Assembly: GCF_047462415.1 (NCBI RefSeq)
Contig: NZ_JANSJE010000018.1
Location: 1 to 64,000, forward strand
DNA: 64,000 nt
DNA from: Thermostichus sp047462415
GTDB taxonomy: Bacteria > Cyanobacteriota > Cyanobacteriia > Thermostichales > Thermostichaceae
Direction: 5' to 3'
The position numbers and the translations under genes are program-made. The notes beneath the pieces were generated by a model. That model made no database searches. It was not told the origin of the DNA and saw nothing but the letters and a program-made list of their open reading frames with translations. Shown here piece after piece: positions 51,170 to 60,120 of this stretch; position 1 is the stretch's first letter; each line of letters opens with the position of its first letter.

Positions 51170-54100
51170 ATGAGTGAAAAAGGACGCCTTTCCGCCGGCC
51201 TGTCGCGTAACAACGCCGAGGCCCCTCTGCCCCCTGTGCCCTTTCGCAACTATCAAATCGGCAAAAAAGAGCTGCGCAATCTGATCGCGTGGTCGTTTGC
51301 CCGCTACGGCACCGCCCGCACCGCTCAGATGGCGGATGCCCTCAAGACCCTGGGCTTCAAATACGCCACCCAGGCCGCCGTCTCCATCAGCGTCGAGGAT
51401 CTGCGCGTCCCGCCCAGCAAGCGGCAGTTGTTGGCCCAGGCGGAAGCGGAGATCGAGGCAGCTACGGAGCGCTACACCCGTGGAGAAATCACAGAGGTGG
51501 AGCGCTACCAAAAGGTGATCGACACCTGGAACCAGACCAACGACCAGATTAAGGAGGAGATGCTCAGCAACTTCCGCCAAAACGATCCCCTCAACTCCGT
51601 GTACATGATGGCCAACTCGGGAGCGAGGGGGAACGTCTCGCAGGTGCGGCAGTTGGTGGGCATGCGCGGCCTGATGGCCAACCCGCAGGGGGAGATCATC
51701 GACTTGCCGATTAAAACCAATTTCCGCGAGGGCCTGACGGTTACCGAGTACATCATCTCCTCCTATGGGGCCCGCAAGGGGTTGGTGGATACAGCCCTGC
51801 GCACCGCCGACTCCGGCTACCTGACCCGCCGTTTGGTGGACGTCTCTCAGGATGTGATCGTGCGCGAATCCGACTGCGGCACCGAGCAGGGCATTCTCCT
51901 GGAATACCTGATGGACGGGGACAAAGTGGTGGTGTCCTTGGAGGAGCGCCTGGTGGGCCGGGTGCTGGCGCGGGATGTGGTGCATCCGCAAACCCAGGAG
52001 ATCATTGCCCGTCGCAACCAAGAGGTGGATCACGACCTGGCCAAAACCATCGTGGAGGCCGGCATCCGGCAGGTGATGGTGCGTTCTCCCCTCACCTGTG
52101 AGGCTAACCGCTCCGTGTGCCGCATGTGCTATGGCTGGAGCCTGGCCCACTCCCGCCTGGTGGATTTGGGAGAGGCCGTCGGGATCATCGCCGCCCAATC
52201 GATTGGGGAGCCGGGCACCCAGTTGACCATGCGCACCTTCCACACGGGGGGTGTGTTCACCGGGGAGGTGGCCCGCCAAATTCGCGCCCCCTTTGCCGGC
52301 GTGGTGCGGTTCCCGAAAAACCTGCGCACCCGCCCCTTCCGCACCCGCCACGGCGATGACGCTCTCCAGGTGGAGGTGAACAACCAAATCGTCTTGGAAG
52401 GCCCAGACGGCCAGCGGGAAGTCTTCGACATGACCCAGGGATCCACCCTGCTGGTGCGGGACGGAACCCAGGTGCAGCGGGATCAGTTAATTGCGGAGGT
52501 GTCGCTGGCCAAGGCCAGCCGCAAGAGCACCGAAAAAGCCCAGAAAGAGGTGGTGGCCGACCTGGCCGGCGAAATTCGCTTTGCCGATCTGCCCATCGAG
52601 GAGAAGACCGACCGCCAGGGGAACACCACCTACACCGCCCAGCGGCAGGGGTTGATCTGGGTGATGTCTGGCCAGGTGTACAATCTCCCGCCGGGGGCCG
52701 AGCCGGTGGTGAAAAACGGGGATCGGGTGCAGGCGGGGGATGTAATCGCCGAAACCTCGCTGGTGACGGAGCACGGCGGCATTGTGCGGCTGCCGGAGCG
52801 CAGCGACACCAAAAGTGGGCGCGAGGTGGAGATCATCAACGCTTCTGTGGTGCTGCACGAGGCGCGGGTGCGGGTGGAATCCCACCAGGGCCGGGAGCAA
52901 TTTTTGCTGGATACCGCCAGCGGCCAGACCTTCGTGCTCAAGACCACGCCGGGCACCAAAGTGGGCAACGACGAAGTGGTGGCAGAGCTGATCGACAACC
53001 ACTTCCGCAGCCAGACGGGGGGCTTGGTGAAGTTTGCTGGCATTGAGGTGGCACGGCGTGGCAAGGCCAAGCAAGGTTACGAAGTCATCCAGGGTGGCAC
53101 CCTGCTGTGGATCCCGGAAGAGACCCATGAGGTGAACAAAGACATCTCCCTATTGAACGTGGAGGATGGCCAGTACGTAGAAGCCGGCACCGAGGTGGTG
53201 AAGGACATCTTCTGCCAAAATGCCGGCGTTGTCGAGGTCATCCAGAAAAACGACATTTTGCGGGAGATCGTCATCAAGCCGGGATCCCTGCATCTGGTGG
53301 ACAACCCCGCCGATTTGGAGGTGAAAAGCGGCACCCTCATCCAGCCAGGGCAACAGGTGCTCAGCAGCATCGTTCCCGACCAACTGGTCTATCTGGAGCA
53401 TGTGGAAACCCCCGAAGGCCCAGGCTTGCTGCTGCGCCCGGTGCAGGAGTACGAAATCCCCGACCGGCCCTCGGTGCCCAGCCAGGAGTCCACCAGCGAG
53501 TCCGGCCGCTCCATTCGCCTGCGGGCGGTGCAGCGGGTTCCCTTCAAAGATGGAGAGCGCGTGAAGTCGGTGGGGCCGGTGGAGCTCCTGCGCACGCAAC
53601 TGGTGCTGGAGATCGATACCGACGCCCCGCAACTGAAGGCCGATATTGAGCTGATCCAAGATGAGAAGGATCCCAGTATCCGCCGCCTGCAACTGGTCAT
53701 TCTGGAAACCCTGCTGCTGCGCCGCGATGTGGAAGCAGATCTGACGCAGGGGAGTACCCACACGCGGCTGTTGGTGAGCGAGGGAGACAACATCGCCAGA
53801 GGAGATGTGATCGCCCGCACCGAGATTCAGGCCAAAAAAGCCGGGATCGTGCAAGGGATCCGCCAGGGCGCAGAAGTGGTGCGGCGGGTTCTGGTGGTTA
53901 CTGACGACGACCTGCTGACGGTGCCCCTGGCGGGCCCGGCCAGCGTCGAGGTGGGAGCGCTGGTGCGGGCCAGAGACGAGCTGGCTCCGGGGATCCCTGC
54001 TCCCGAGTCGGGGCAAGTGATGCAGGTAACCGATGGCCAAGTGGTGTTGCGGGCGGCACGGCCCTACTTGGTGTCGGCGGGCGCCATTTTGCAGGTGCGG

Positions 54101-55063
54101 GATGGGGATCTGGTGCAGCGGGGGGATTCTTTGGCCCTCCTGGTGTTTGAGCGGGCCAAGACGGGGGATATCATTCAAGGTCTGCCGCGGATCGAGGAGC
54201 TGCTGGAGGCCCGCAAGCCCAAGGAAATGTGCGTTTTGGCCAGGCGGCCCGGCACGGTGCAACTGAGCTGGCGAGGAGAAGAGCCGGATCTGCGGGTCAT
54301 TGAAGCCGATGGCACGGTTACCGAGTATTCGGTGATGCCGGGGCAAAATCTGATCGTGGTCGATGGCCAACCGGTGCAAGCAGGGGATCCCCTTACCGAT
54401 GGCCCCGCCAATCCCCACGACCTCTTGGAGATCTACTACGAGTACCATCGCCAAACCTTGGGAGATGACCAAGCAGCGCAGTTGGCTTTGCGGGAGGTGC
54501 AGCGCTTTTTCGTGAACGAAGTGCAGAATGTCTACCGCTCGCAAGGGGTGGAGATTGCCGACAAACACATCGAGATCGTGGTGCGCCAGATGACCTCGAA
54601 GGTGCGGGTGGATGACGGCGGCGATACCATCCTGTTGCCGGGCGAGCTGGTGGAGCTGCGGGAAATCCAGCAAACCAATGCCAACATGGCCTTTACCGGG
54701 GGAGCGCCGGCCAAGTACACGCCCGTCTTGCTGGGGATCACCAAGGCCAGCTTAAACACCGACAGCTTCATCTCGGCGGCTAGCTTCCAGGAGACCACGC
54801 GGGTGCTGACGGAGGCGGCCATCGAGGGCAAGTCGGACTGGCTGCGGGGGCTGAAGGAGAACGTGATCATCGGGCGTTTGATCCCCGCGGGCACCGGCTT
54901 CAGCACCTACGAGGAGATGGCGCCAGAACCGGAGCCGGAGGAAGAGGAGGAGCCTGTCGTGCTGCCGGAGCTGCCGCCCCGTTTGATCTTGGAAGACGAC
55001 CAGCTCATCGACGACTCCACCCCTGCTTTTGACGAGCTGGAGGAGGATGAGGAAGAGGAGTGA
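51170..55063 (+). CDS. rpoC2: RNA polymerase beta' (C-terminal) subunit
   Basis: This 1297-residue subunit carries the C-terminal part of beta'. The trigger-loop/bridge region shows VDTALRTADSGYLTRRLVDV, the second zinc-site CEANRSVCRMCYG, and IIAAQSIGEPGTQLTMRTFH. A very large insertion in the trigger loop (roughly residues 340-970), typical of cyanobacterial RNA polymerase, is made of sandwich-barrel hybrid-like repeats. The conserved C-terminus contains GLPRIEELLEARKP and SFISAASFQETTRVLTEAAI. The tail is strongly acidic (EPEPEEEEEP, ELEEDEEEE). Its end overlaps the downstream glycosylase gene. Confidence 0.97.
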   Translation: MSEKGRLSAGLSRNNAEAPLPPVPFRNYQIGKKELRNLIAWSFARYGTARTAQMADALKTLGFKYATQAAVSISVEDLRVPPSKRQLLAQAEAEIEAATERYTRGEITEVERYQKVIDTWNQTNDQIKEEMLSNFRQNDPLNSVYMMANSGARGNVSQVRQLVGMRGLMANPQGEIIDLPIKTNFREGLTVTEYIISSYGARKGLVDTALRTADSGYLTRRLVDVSQDVIVRESDCGTEQGILLEYLMDGDKVVVSLEERLVGRVLARDVVHPQTQEIIARRNQEVDHDLAKTIVEAGIRQVMVRSPLTCEANRSVCRMCYGWSLAHSRLVDLGEAVGIIAAQSIGEPGTQLTMRTFHTGGVFTGEVARQIRAPFAGVVRFPKNLRTRPFRTRHGDDALQVEVNNQIVLEGPDGQREVFDMTQGSTLLVRDGTQVQRDQLIAEVSLAKASRKSTEKAQKEVVADLAGEIRFADLPIEEKTDRQGNTTYTAQRQGLIWVMSGQVYNLPPGAEPVVKNGDRVQAGDVIAETSLVTEHGGIVRLPERSDTKSGREVEIINASVVLHEARVRVESHQGREQFLLDTASGQTFVLKTTPGTKVGNDEVVAELIDNHFRSQTGGLVKFAGIEVARRGKAKQGYEVIQGGTLLWIPEETHEVNKDISLLNVEDGQYVEAGTEVVKDIFCQNAGVVEVIQKNDILREIVIKPGSLHLVDNPADLEVKSGTLIQPGQQVLSSIVPDQLVYLEHVETPEGPGLLLRPVQEYEIPDRPSVPSQESTSESGRSIRLRAVQRVPFKDGERVKSVGPVELLRTQLVLEIDTDAPQLKADIELIQDEKDPSIRRLQLVILETLLLRRDVEADLTQGSTHTRLLVSEGDNIARGDVIARTEIQAKKAGIVQGIRQGAEVVRRVLVVTDDDLLTVPLAGPASVEVGALVRARDELAPGIPAPESGQVMQVTDGQVVLRAARPYLVSAGAILQVRDGDLVQRGDSLALLVFERAKTGDIIQGLPRIEELLEARKPKEMCVLARRPGTVQLSWRGEEPDLRVIEADGTVTEYSVMPGQNLIVVDGQPVQAGDPLTDGPANPHDLLEIYYEYHRQTLGDDQAAQLALREVQRFFVNEVQNVYRSQGVEIADKHIEIVVRQMTSKVRVDDGGDTILLPGELVELREIQQTNANMAFTGGAPAKYTPVLLGITKASLNTDSFISAASFQETTRVLTEAAIEGKSDWLRGLKENVIIGRLIPAGTGFSTYEEMAPEPEPEEEEEPVVLPELPPRLILEDDQLIDDSTPAFDELEEDEEEE

Positions 55064-55772
55064 GGCGCTGGAGCTCTCGGATTGGGCCACTTTGCAAGCT
55101 GAAATCGTCCGTTGCCGTCGCTGTCCCCGCCTGGTGGCTTGGCGAGAAGGGGTTGCCCAGCAAAAGGTGGCCCGTTTTTGCGACCAACTCTACTGGGGCC
55201 GACCGGTGCCGGGGTTTGGGGATGTGCAGGCGCGGCTGTGGATGATCGGCTTGGCGCCAGCCGCCCATGGGGGCAACCGCACAGGCCGGGTGTTTACTGG
55301 GGATCCCAGCGGGGATTGGCTATTTCGCGCCCTGTACCGGGCCGGGTTTGCCAATCAACCCACCTCAATCCACCGGGAGGATGGCCTGCAATTGCGGGAT
55401 TGCTACATCTCAGCCGTGGTGCGCTGTGCGCCGCCGCAGAACCGTCCCACCGCCGCAGAAGCCGAAGCTTGCCTGGGCTATCTGAGACAAGAGCTGGAGC
55501 TGTTGACCCAGGTGCGGGTGATCTTGGCGTTGGGCCATTTTGCCTTTCGCTACACCTTGGCGCTCTTGCCGCCTCTCAGGCCCCGCCCCCGCTTTGGCCA
55601 CAACTGCGTCATTCCTTTGGGAGAGGGTCGCTATTTGCTGACGTCTTACCACCCCAGCCGCCGCAACACGGCCACCAAGCGGTTGACAGAGGCGATGCTG
55701 GACGCCGTCTTTGAGCGGGCGCAGCAGTTGTTGTCCCCATCTCCGCCATCCACCCCCCTGATCGAGTTTTGA
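55047..55772 (+). CDS. Uracil-DNA glycosylase, family 5-like (UDGb)
   Basis: The protein has a UDG-superfamily fold. Motif 1 is GLAPAAHGGNRTGRVFTGDP, which is the pattern of family 5 (UDGb) rather than family 4. Motif 2 is SYHPSRRNTATKRL near the C-terminus. CRRCPRL near residue 23 and later Cys residues (CYISAVVRC) are compatible with an iron-sulfur cluster. UDGb removes uracil and other deaminated bases, useful in a thermophile where deamination is fast. ATG 55047 is used; it overlaps rpoC2 by 17 nt. A TTG at 55029 is an alternative. Confidence 0.87.
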   Translation: MRKRSEALELSDWATLQAEIVRCRRCPRLVAWREGVAQQKVARFCDQLYWGRPVPGFGDVQARLWMIGLAPAAHGGNRTGRVFTGDPSGDWLFRALYRAGFANQPTSIHREDGLQLRDCYISAVVRCAPPQNRPTAAEAEACLGYLRQELELLTQVRVILALGHFAFRYTLALLPPLRPRPRFGHNCVIPLGEGRYLLTSYHPSRRNTATKRLTEAMLDAVFERAQQLLSPSPPSTPLIEF

Positions 55773-55825
55773 GCCGAAGATTCTGCAGTGGCCGGACGTT
55801 TGGCCAAAGGCTGGAGTCGTTGCCG

Positions 55826-55866
55826 CCCCTCACCCCCAACCCCTCTGCCCCAAGGGGAGAGGGGAG
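55826..55866. repeat. CCCCTCTCCC-type hairpin repeat between convergent genes
   Basis: CCCCTCACCCCCAACCCCTC, then TGCCCCAAGGGGAGAGGGGAG, lies between the glycosylase and tenA stop codons. It is a plausible bidirectional terminator. Confidence 0.6.
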
Positions 55867-55942
55867 CTGGAGATCGGCGGAGGAGCTGTTTCATATTGCA
55901 ATGGCAGCGACTACCTTGCTGAGCCGCCGGGCCCGGCAGGGA

Positions 55943-56602
55943 TCAAGCCGGCTGCCAGGTTTCCAGGCGGTAGGCGCTGTCCCAAAACAGCCATTCCAGG
56001 CGGGAGGCGGCTACGAAGGCGGCGGTCATCTTTTCCCGCATCGCCGCTGTGGTCTGCGCAGCCAAGGAGTCGGTGAGGTCGAGGGCCTGTTGCACCACCT
56101 GGGCAAATTCTTCCCCCGCGTAGGTGTCGATCCATTGTTGGTAAGGATTGTTGGGCTGGGCGGTGCGGTAGATGGCGGATCCCACCTCGCGATAGATCCA
56201 AAAACAGGGCAGCACGGCGGCCATGGCCACCTCGTAGGGATCCAAGGCAGCCGCAGCCAATAGAAAACGGGTGTAGGCGAAGCAGGCAGGAGCGTAGGTT
56301 GTCTCCGGCTGGATGTCGTAGAGGCGAAAGTAACTCTCGTGCAGGCTGCGTTCGGCCACAATGGCCCCCAGGGCAAAGTTCAAGAAACTCACCACCCGCT
56401 CAGCCCCTTCAGAACGAGCCCCGATCAAGGCGAGGGCGCGGGCAAAATCGGTGAGATAAAGAGCATCTTGCTGCAAATAAAACTGGAAGCGCTGCCGCGA
56501 GAGGCTGCCTGCCGCCAACTCACGGTTAAAGGGGTGATCCAAGATCTGTTGGTAGATAGGCTCGATCGTCTGCCAGAGGTGGGTGGTAAAGGATTGGGAC
56601 AT
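55943..56602 (-). CDS. tenA: TenA family protein (thiaminase II / aminopyrimidine hydrolase)
   Basis: TenA salvages the pyrimidine of thiamin by hydrolysing aminopyrimidine derivatives. The 219-residue all-helical protein shows FQFYLQQDALYLTDFARAL (substrate-binding Asp/Tyr), AERSLHESYF, the catalytic-Cys region AVLPCFWIYREVG, and QQWIDTYAGEEFAQVVQQAL. The C-terminal helix SRLEWLFWDSAYRLETW supplies the conserved Glu. No TPP riboswitch was recognised upstream. It is 63 nt downstream of the acyl-ACP reductase gene on the same strand. Confidence 0.92.
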   Translation of the reverse strand: MSQSFTTHLWQTIEPIYQQILDHPFNRELAAGSLSRQRFQFYLQQDALYLTDFARALALIGARSEGAERVVSFLNFALGAIVAERSLHESYFRLYDIQPETTYAPACFAYTRFLLAAAALDPYEVAMAAVLPCFWIYREVGSAIYRTAQPNNPYQQWIDTYAGEEFAQVVQQALDLTDSLAAQTTAAMREKMTAAFVAASRLEWLFWDSAYRLETWQPA

Positions 56603-56665
56603 GGTGGCTCTCTCGCGGCGTTGTCTATTTTTCTACCGCTTTTCAGAGGGTCGGCCTAGCTGGAG

Positions 56666-57691
56666 CTAGGCTTCCGGCATGAGGGGGCGGAAGCCATGCT
56701 TGCGAGACAGTTGCCCGATTAAATCCAGTTTTTCCAGGGTGATCAAGTTGCGGCCCCAACTGAAATTGGTGTACAGGCCCTCAAACTCCAGCAGCATCGA
56801 CTCGGCGAAGCAGGCAAAGAGCTGACGGGCCGGGTTGGCCACATTCAAAAACTGCATGATGTTCCATTCAATATCCAAAGAGTGCTCCACCATCCCCCCG
56901 TCAATGACGTAAAGTCCCTTTCGTTGCAAGTTAGAGGCAATGTTTTTCGGGTAGCCGCCGTCAATGATCACGCAGGGATCCGGCAACACCTGCGGATCGA
57001 GGGTCATGCCTTGGCTCATGCTGGCCACCCAAACGATAAAGTCGGCGCGCGGCAGGGCCTCTTCCAGCGAACAGATCTCCCCCTGCTTGAGCTTGGCCTG
57101 CAACTCTTCTAGGCGCCGCCGCTCCCGGGCGATGAGCAACAATTTGCCCAGGTGGGTGTGGGCTATCAACCACCGACAGATGGCGCTGCCGATATCTCCG
57201 GTCGCCCCCACCACCGCAACCGTAGCGGCTGCCAAGTCCATGGCGTAGCGCTGGGCCGCCAACTGTAGCTGCTGACAGATGATGTAGGCGGTGTGGGTGT
57301 TGCCGGTGGTAAAGCGTTGGATCTCCAAGTCGATGTTGCGGACTCGCCTGAGACTGTCAAGGCGGAAATTCTCGAAAATAATGCTGCTAAACCCCCCCAG
57401 AGCGGTGATGTTCAGGCCGCGCCGCTGGGCCAGAGCCATCGCGTTCAAAACTTTCCGACAGGCCGCCTTCACCCGTCCCCCCGCCAACATTTCCGGCAAG
57501 AAACAGGATTCGACGTACTGCCCATAAATCTTTTGGCCGGTAATGCTGGTTACCGTAATCTCGTCCACCACCTGCGGGGGAGCCATGCACCAGAACTCTA
57601 GGTCGCTCTCTGCATATTCGGAATAGCCCAGCTTGTCTGCCACCCGCTTCGCATGAGCCAAGCTGGTCAAGTGCCCGATCAGGCCGAACAT
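56666..57691 (-). CDS. aar: Long-chain acyl-[acyl-carrier-protein] reductase
   Basis: AAR reduces fatty acyl-ACP to fatty aldehyde with NADPH, the first step of cyanobacterial alkane synthesis. The 341-residue protein begins MFGLIGHLTSLAHAKRVADK, has a Rossmann motif VAVVGATGDIGSAICRWL, and contains ARQLFACFAESMLLEFEG, whose Cys fits the active-site position. FSWGRNLITLEKLDLIG and RKHGFRPLMP end the protein, all typical. It is downstream of the oxygenase gene (gap 137 nt) on the same strand. Confidence 0.96.
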   Translation of the reverse strand: MFGLIGHLTSLAHAKRVADKLGYSEYAESDLEFWCMAPPQVVDEITVTSITGQKIYGQYVESCFLPEMLAGGRVKAACRKVLNAMALAQRRGLNITALGGFSSIIFENFRLDSLRRVRNIDLEIQRFTTGNTHTAYIICQQLQLAAQRYAMDLAAATVAVVGATGDIGSAICRWLIAHTHLGKLLLIARERRRLEELQAKLKQGEICSLEEALPRADFIVWVASMSQGMTLDPQVLPDPCVIIDGGYPKNIASNLQRKGLYVIDGGMVEHSLDIEWNIMQFLNVANPARQLFACFAESMLLEFEGLYTNFSWGRNLITLEKLDLIGQLSRKHGFRPLMPEA

Positions 57692-57828
57692 AGAGGTTTA
57701 CTCGCTTGCATGACTAATGGATCGCATCAGGATCCCATCAAAACACGTCCATACGCGGGAGAGGTAGGGATCCCCGACAGCCGGGTTGAAACTCCAGTCC
57801 AGCAGCAGAGGATGGATACCGGGTTGGG

Positions 57829-58566
57829 TCACGCTGCCCGCAAACCCTGGGCCGAGAGGCGCATCACCTCGCGGGTGCTGAAGCCGATGTTGGCCAGCGC
57901 CTCGCCATAGGCAATCATAAAGTCCTCGACGATGGCCTCGCGATCCATATAGATGGCTTCCACATCCTCGTCTACCTGCTGCAGCATCTGCCAGACCAAG
58001 GGCAGGTTCTGGGCATTGGCCGCTTCGATCTGAGCTTTGACCTCGGCAAAGTGTTCGCCCAGCCAGCGCTCGCCAAAGTTCAGGTGCAAATACTCGTCTT
58101 TGACCACTCCCTCGGTGATCTTGCGGGCAAACTCATCGGCAACCGGGATGTAGATGTTGTAGGCGGCAATGGCAAAGCACTCGATGATCAAAGACTGAAT
58201 GACAAAACAGGAGACCAGATCCCCTGCCGCCGCGGCGCTTTGGAAATTGTTGCGCAAAGGGGCGAAGAAAGCGCGGGCAAACTCCCTATCCGGCTCTATT
58301 TGCAGGTTTTTGCCGCAGGATTGGAAGCCTTTCATGTGCCGCAATTCCATTTTGGCCAGCTTGCGCAGCTCTTCTGCTGCTTCCGGCAGCAGTTCGGCCA
58401 GCTTGAGGTAGTTGTCGTGGGCTTCTTGTTCCCCTTCGATGACAATGCCATTGATGCGGGAGTAGGCCTGCCGATAAACCGCGCTGCCGTAGTCCAGGGT
58501 GGTGCCACCCTCGCTAGCCAAGGGCTGGGGGGGATTGGGCAGGACGTTCGCCGGGGCCATACTCAT
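57829..58566 (-). CDS. ado: Aldehyde-deformylating oxygenase (alkane synthase)
   Basis: ADO converts fatty aldehydes to alkanes plus formate at a ferritin-like di-iron site. The 245-residue protein has the ligands in GIVIEGEQEAHDNYL, LAKMELRHMKGFQSC (ExxH), IQSLIIECFAIAAYN and VVKDEYLHLNFGERW (ExxH). The C-terminal DFMIAYGEALANIGFSTREV is characteristic. The N-terminal 20 residues are variable. ADO-AAR adjacency is the standard arrangement; the products would be C15-C17 alkanes that partition into membranes. Confidence 0.96.
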   Translation of the reverse strand: MSMAPANVLPNPPQPLASEGGTTLDYGSAVYRQAYSRINGIVIEGEQEAHDNYLKLAELLPEAAEELRKLAKMELRHMKGFQSCGKNLQIEPDREFARAFFAPLRNNFQSAAAAGDLVSCFVIQSLIIECFAIAAYNIYIPVADEFARKITEGVVKDEYLHLNFGERWLGEHFAEVKAQIEAANAQNLPLVWQMLQQVDEDVEAIYMDREAIVEDFMIAYGEALANIGFSTREVMRLSAQGLRAA

Positions 58567-58741
58567 GCATCTCCTCTCGCTGTGGTTTGGCTGTTGTGGA
58601 TTGTTGGTTGCGGATGTCCAGCAACGGCATCGCTCTTCTAACAGGATAGCCGTAGCTGCTGCAGAATGGGTGGGATCCCTTCTGATTCAGGATAGGGGTC
58701 TGCTAGCGTGAGTGCTCAGGTGCCGTTGGGGAGCCTGCTGT

Positions 58742-59050
58742 ATGTCTGCTCTTGGGGATGGCCTGAACCAACTGCGGCAGTTGCTGGTGGAGTTGGAGGA
58801 ACAGTCCCTCGATCAACCGATTGGCAGCGCCGAGGAGGTGTTGCAGGCGATCGAGCTGGCGACGGCTTTTGAGCTGTTCGAGGCGGAAAGCAGCCGTTTG
58901 CTGCTGCAGATTGTGGCCAATCTCTGGGATCGAGTACGGCAACAGGATCTGTCTTCAGAAGAGATTGAGACGGTCTCGGAGAAGTTGCGGGCGGTGGGCT
59001 ATACCCATTCTGAGATCCAGGAGATCCTCGATCTGGAGCCGGAACTCTAG
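58742..59050 (+). CDS. Small conserved-type helical protein of unknown function
   Basis: This is a 102-residue acidic, all-helical protein (for example LNQLRQLLVELEEQSLDQP and EEIETVSEKLRAVGYTHSEI) with no membrane segment or catalytic motif. ATG 58742 has GGGGAG 9 nt upstream. The C-terminal YTHSEIQEILDLEPEL resembles a UBA- or HTH-like three-helix pattern, but this is weak. It is divergent from ado and converges on the pentapeptide gene, with a 4-nt tail-to-tail overlap. Confidence 0.65.
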   Translation: MSALGDGLNQLRQLLVELEEQSLDQPIGSAEEVLQAIELATAFELFEAESSRLLLQIVANLWDRVRQQDLSSEEIETVSEKLRAVGYTHSEIQEILDLEPEL

Positions 59051-59541
59051 GCTTGCACCATGCCCAGCTCTGCCGGGGCGACATCTGCTTCTATTTGGGT
59101 GGTGCTGTCGTAGCAGGCCCCGCGCAGGTTGGCCAGCTTGAGTTTGCACTGGGCAAGAAGGGATCCCTTTAAGTTGGTTCCGGTGAGATTGGCCCCCGCC
59201 AAGTCCGCTTGGCTGAGATCGGCACCGCTCAAGTCCGCTTCGGCCAGGTTGGCTCCACGCAAGTTGGCTCCCTGCAGTCGGGATCCCTGCAACTTGGCCT
59301 TTTCTAGATTGGCCAGGCGCAGGTTGGATCCCTGCAGATCGGCTTGGCTGAGGTCGGCACCGCTCAAGTAGGCCCGCTCCAGATTGGCAGAGGCCAGCTT
59401 GGCCTGCCGGAGAATAGCCCCCCCCAAATCGATCCCGGCCAGGTCGGCCCCGGCCAGGTCAGCCCCGGTTAGTTGGCTGTTGCTGAAGTCGCGCTCGCCG
59501 CTGCCGTAGCGTTGCAGCAGCTCTGCCCCAGTTTCTACCAT
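59047..59541 (-). CDS. Cytoplasmic pentapeptide-repeat protein
   Basis: This 164-residue protein is almost wholly A(D/N)LxX pentapeptide repeats, about 22 of them from residue 20 (for example GADLAGADLAGIDLGG and GANLRGANLAEADLSG), forming a right-handed quadrilateral beta helix. No signal peptide is present, unlike the lumenal protein at 43838. The N-terminal cap is MVETGAELLQRYGSGERDFS and the C-terminal cap DSTTQIEADVAPAELG. The function of such proteins is generally unknown. The repetitive DNA here is coding, not CRISPR. Confidence 0.88.
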   Translation of the reverse strand: MVETGAELLQRYGSGERDFSNSQLTGADLAGADLAGIDLGGAILRQAKLASANLERAYLSGADLSQADLQGSNLRLANLEKAKLQGSRLQGANLRGANLAEADLSGADLSQADLAGANLTGTNLKGSLLAQCKLKLANLRGACYDSTTQIEADVAPAELGMVQA

Positions 59542-59609
59542 CGCCGTTTTCCACGCCAGACGAATTGGATCCTACCCAGGAATGGAAGGGCCGCCAAGAG
59601 CAGGCTACG

Positions 59610-59951
59610 ATGGGCGCAAGCCGTTTTCTGGGATCCCCACTGATGAGCTTGCCCCGTGTGCCCCGAACTCGCCCCCGCCCCAAGCTGCGCTCGATCCCGC
59701 GCCGCCAAACCGAATCCGCTCTCTATGCCGAAATGCAGCAGCTCACCGTGGAAAAGCAGCGCCTCAACCAGGAGCTGGAGTCTATCCAAGAGCGGCAAGG
59801 GCAAATTCAGTCCCGGCTCCAGGAAATCGAGCAGGCCATGCAACACCTCCAGCAGCAGGCAGAAGCTTTTCGGGATCCTGCCCCCGCCTCTGAACCGGCC
59901 AAGCTCAGATCCCGTCCTTGCCGCTTCCCACCCATGACCTTCGAGTATTGA
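59610..59951 (+). CDS. Small basic coiled-coil protein of unknown function
   Basis: The protein has a basic, Pro/Arg-rich N-terminus (LPRVPRTRPRPKLRSIPRR), then a coiled coil (ALYAEMQQLTVEKQRLNQEL and ESIQERQGQIQSRLQEIEQA), and a short tail. It is about 113 residues from ATG 59610; starts at 59565 or 59643 are also possible and none has a strong ribosome-binding site. It is divergent from the pentapeptide gene. I recognise no family; a structural or nucleic-acid-associated role is only a guess from composition. Confidence 0.55.
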   Translation: MGASRFLGSPLMSLPRVPRTRPRPKLRSIPRRQTESALYAEMQQLTVEKQRLNQELESIQERQGQIQSRLQEIEQAMQHLQQQAEAFRDPAPASEPAKLRSRPCRFPPMTFEY

Positions 59952-60120
59952 GGGGATCCCCGCTTAAACCGCATTACCCTATTCTCGGAGAGCCAAAGCA
60001 ACAAGTCAGAGATTTTGTAGCTAGCTTAACTATTTGCTGCTCGTCTCCAGCCGACTCTAGAATTCAGGCTGGTTAACAGCTATTCTCAAGCCGGCTGCAC
60101 ACCTATTTGAACTTTCAGGT

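Noticed and set aside
53150..54673. 507-codon open frame on the minus strand, with others at 51068-52387 and 50445-51077
   Set aside because: They are antisense to rpoC1/rpoC2 and have no recognisable motifs.
59047..59541. Regularly repeated DNA that could suggest a CRISPR or satellite array
   Set aside because: The period is 15 bp and encodes an unbroken A(D/N)LxX pentapeptide solenoid; there are no spacers.
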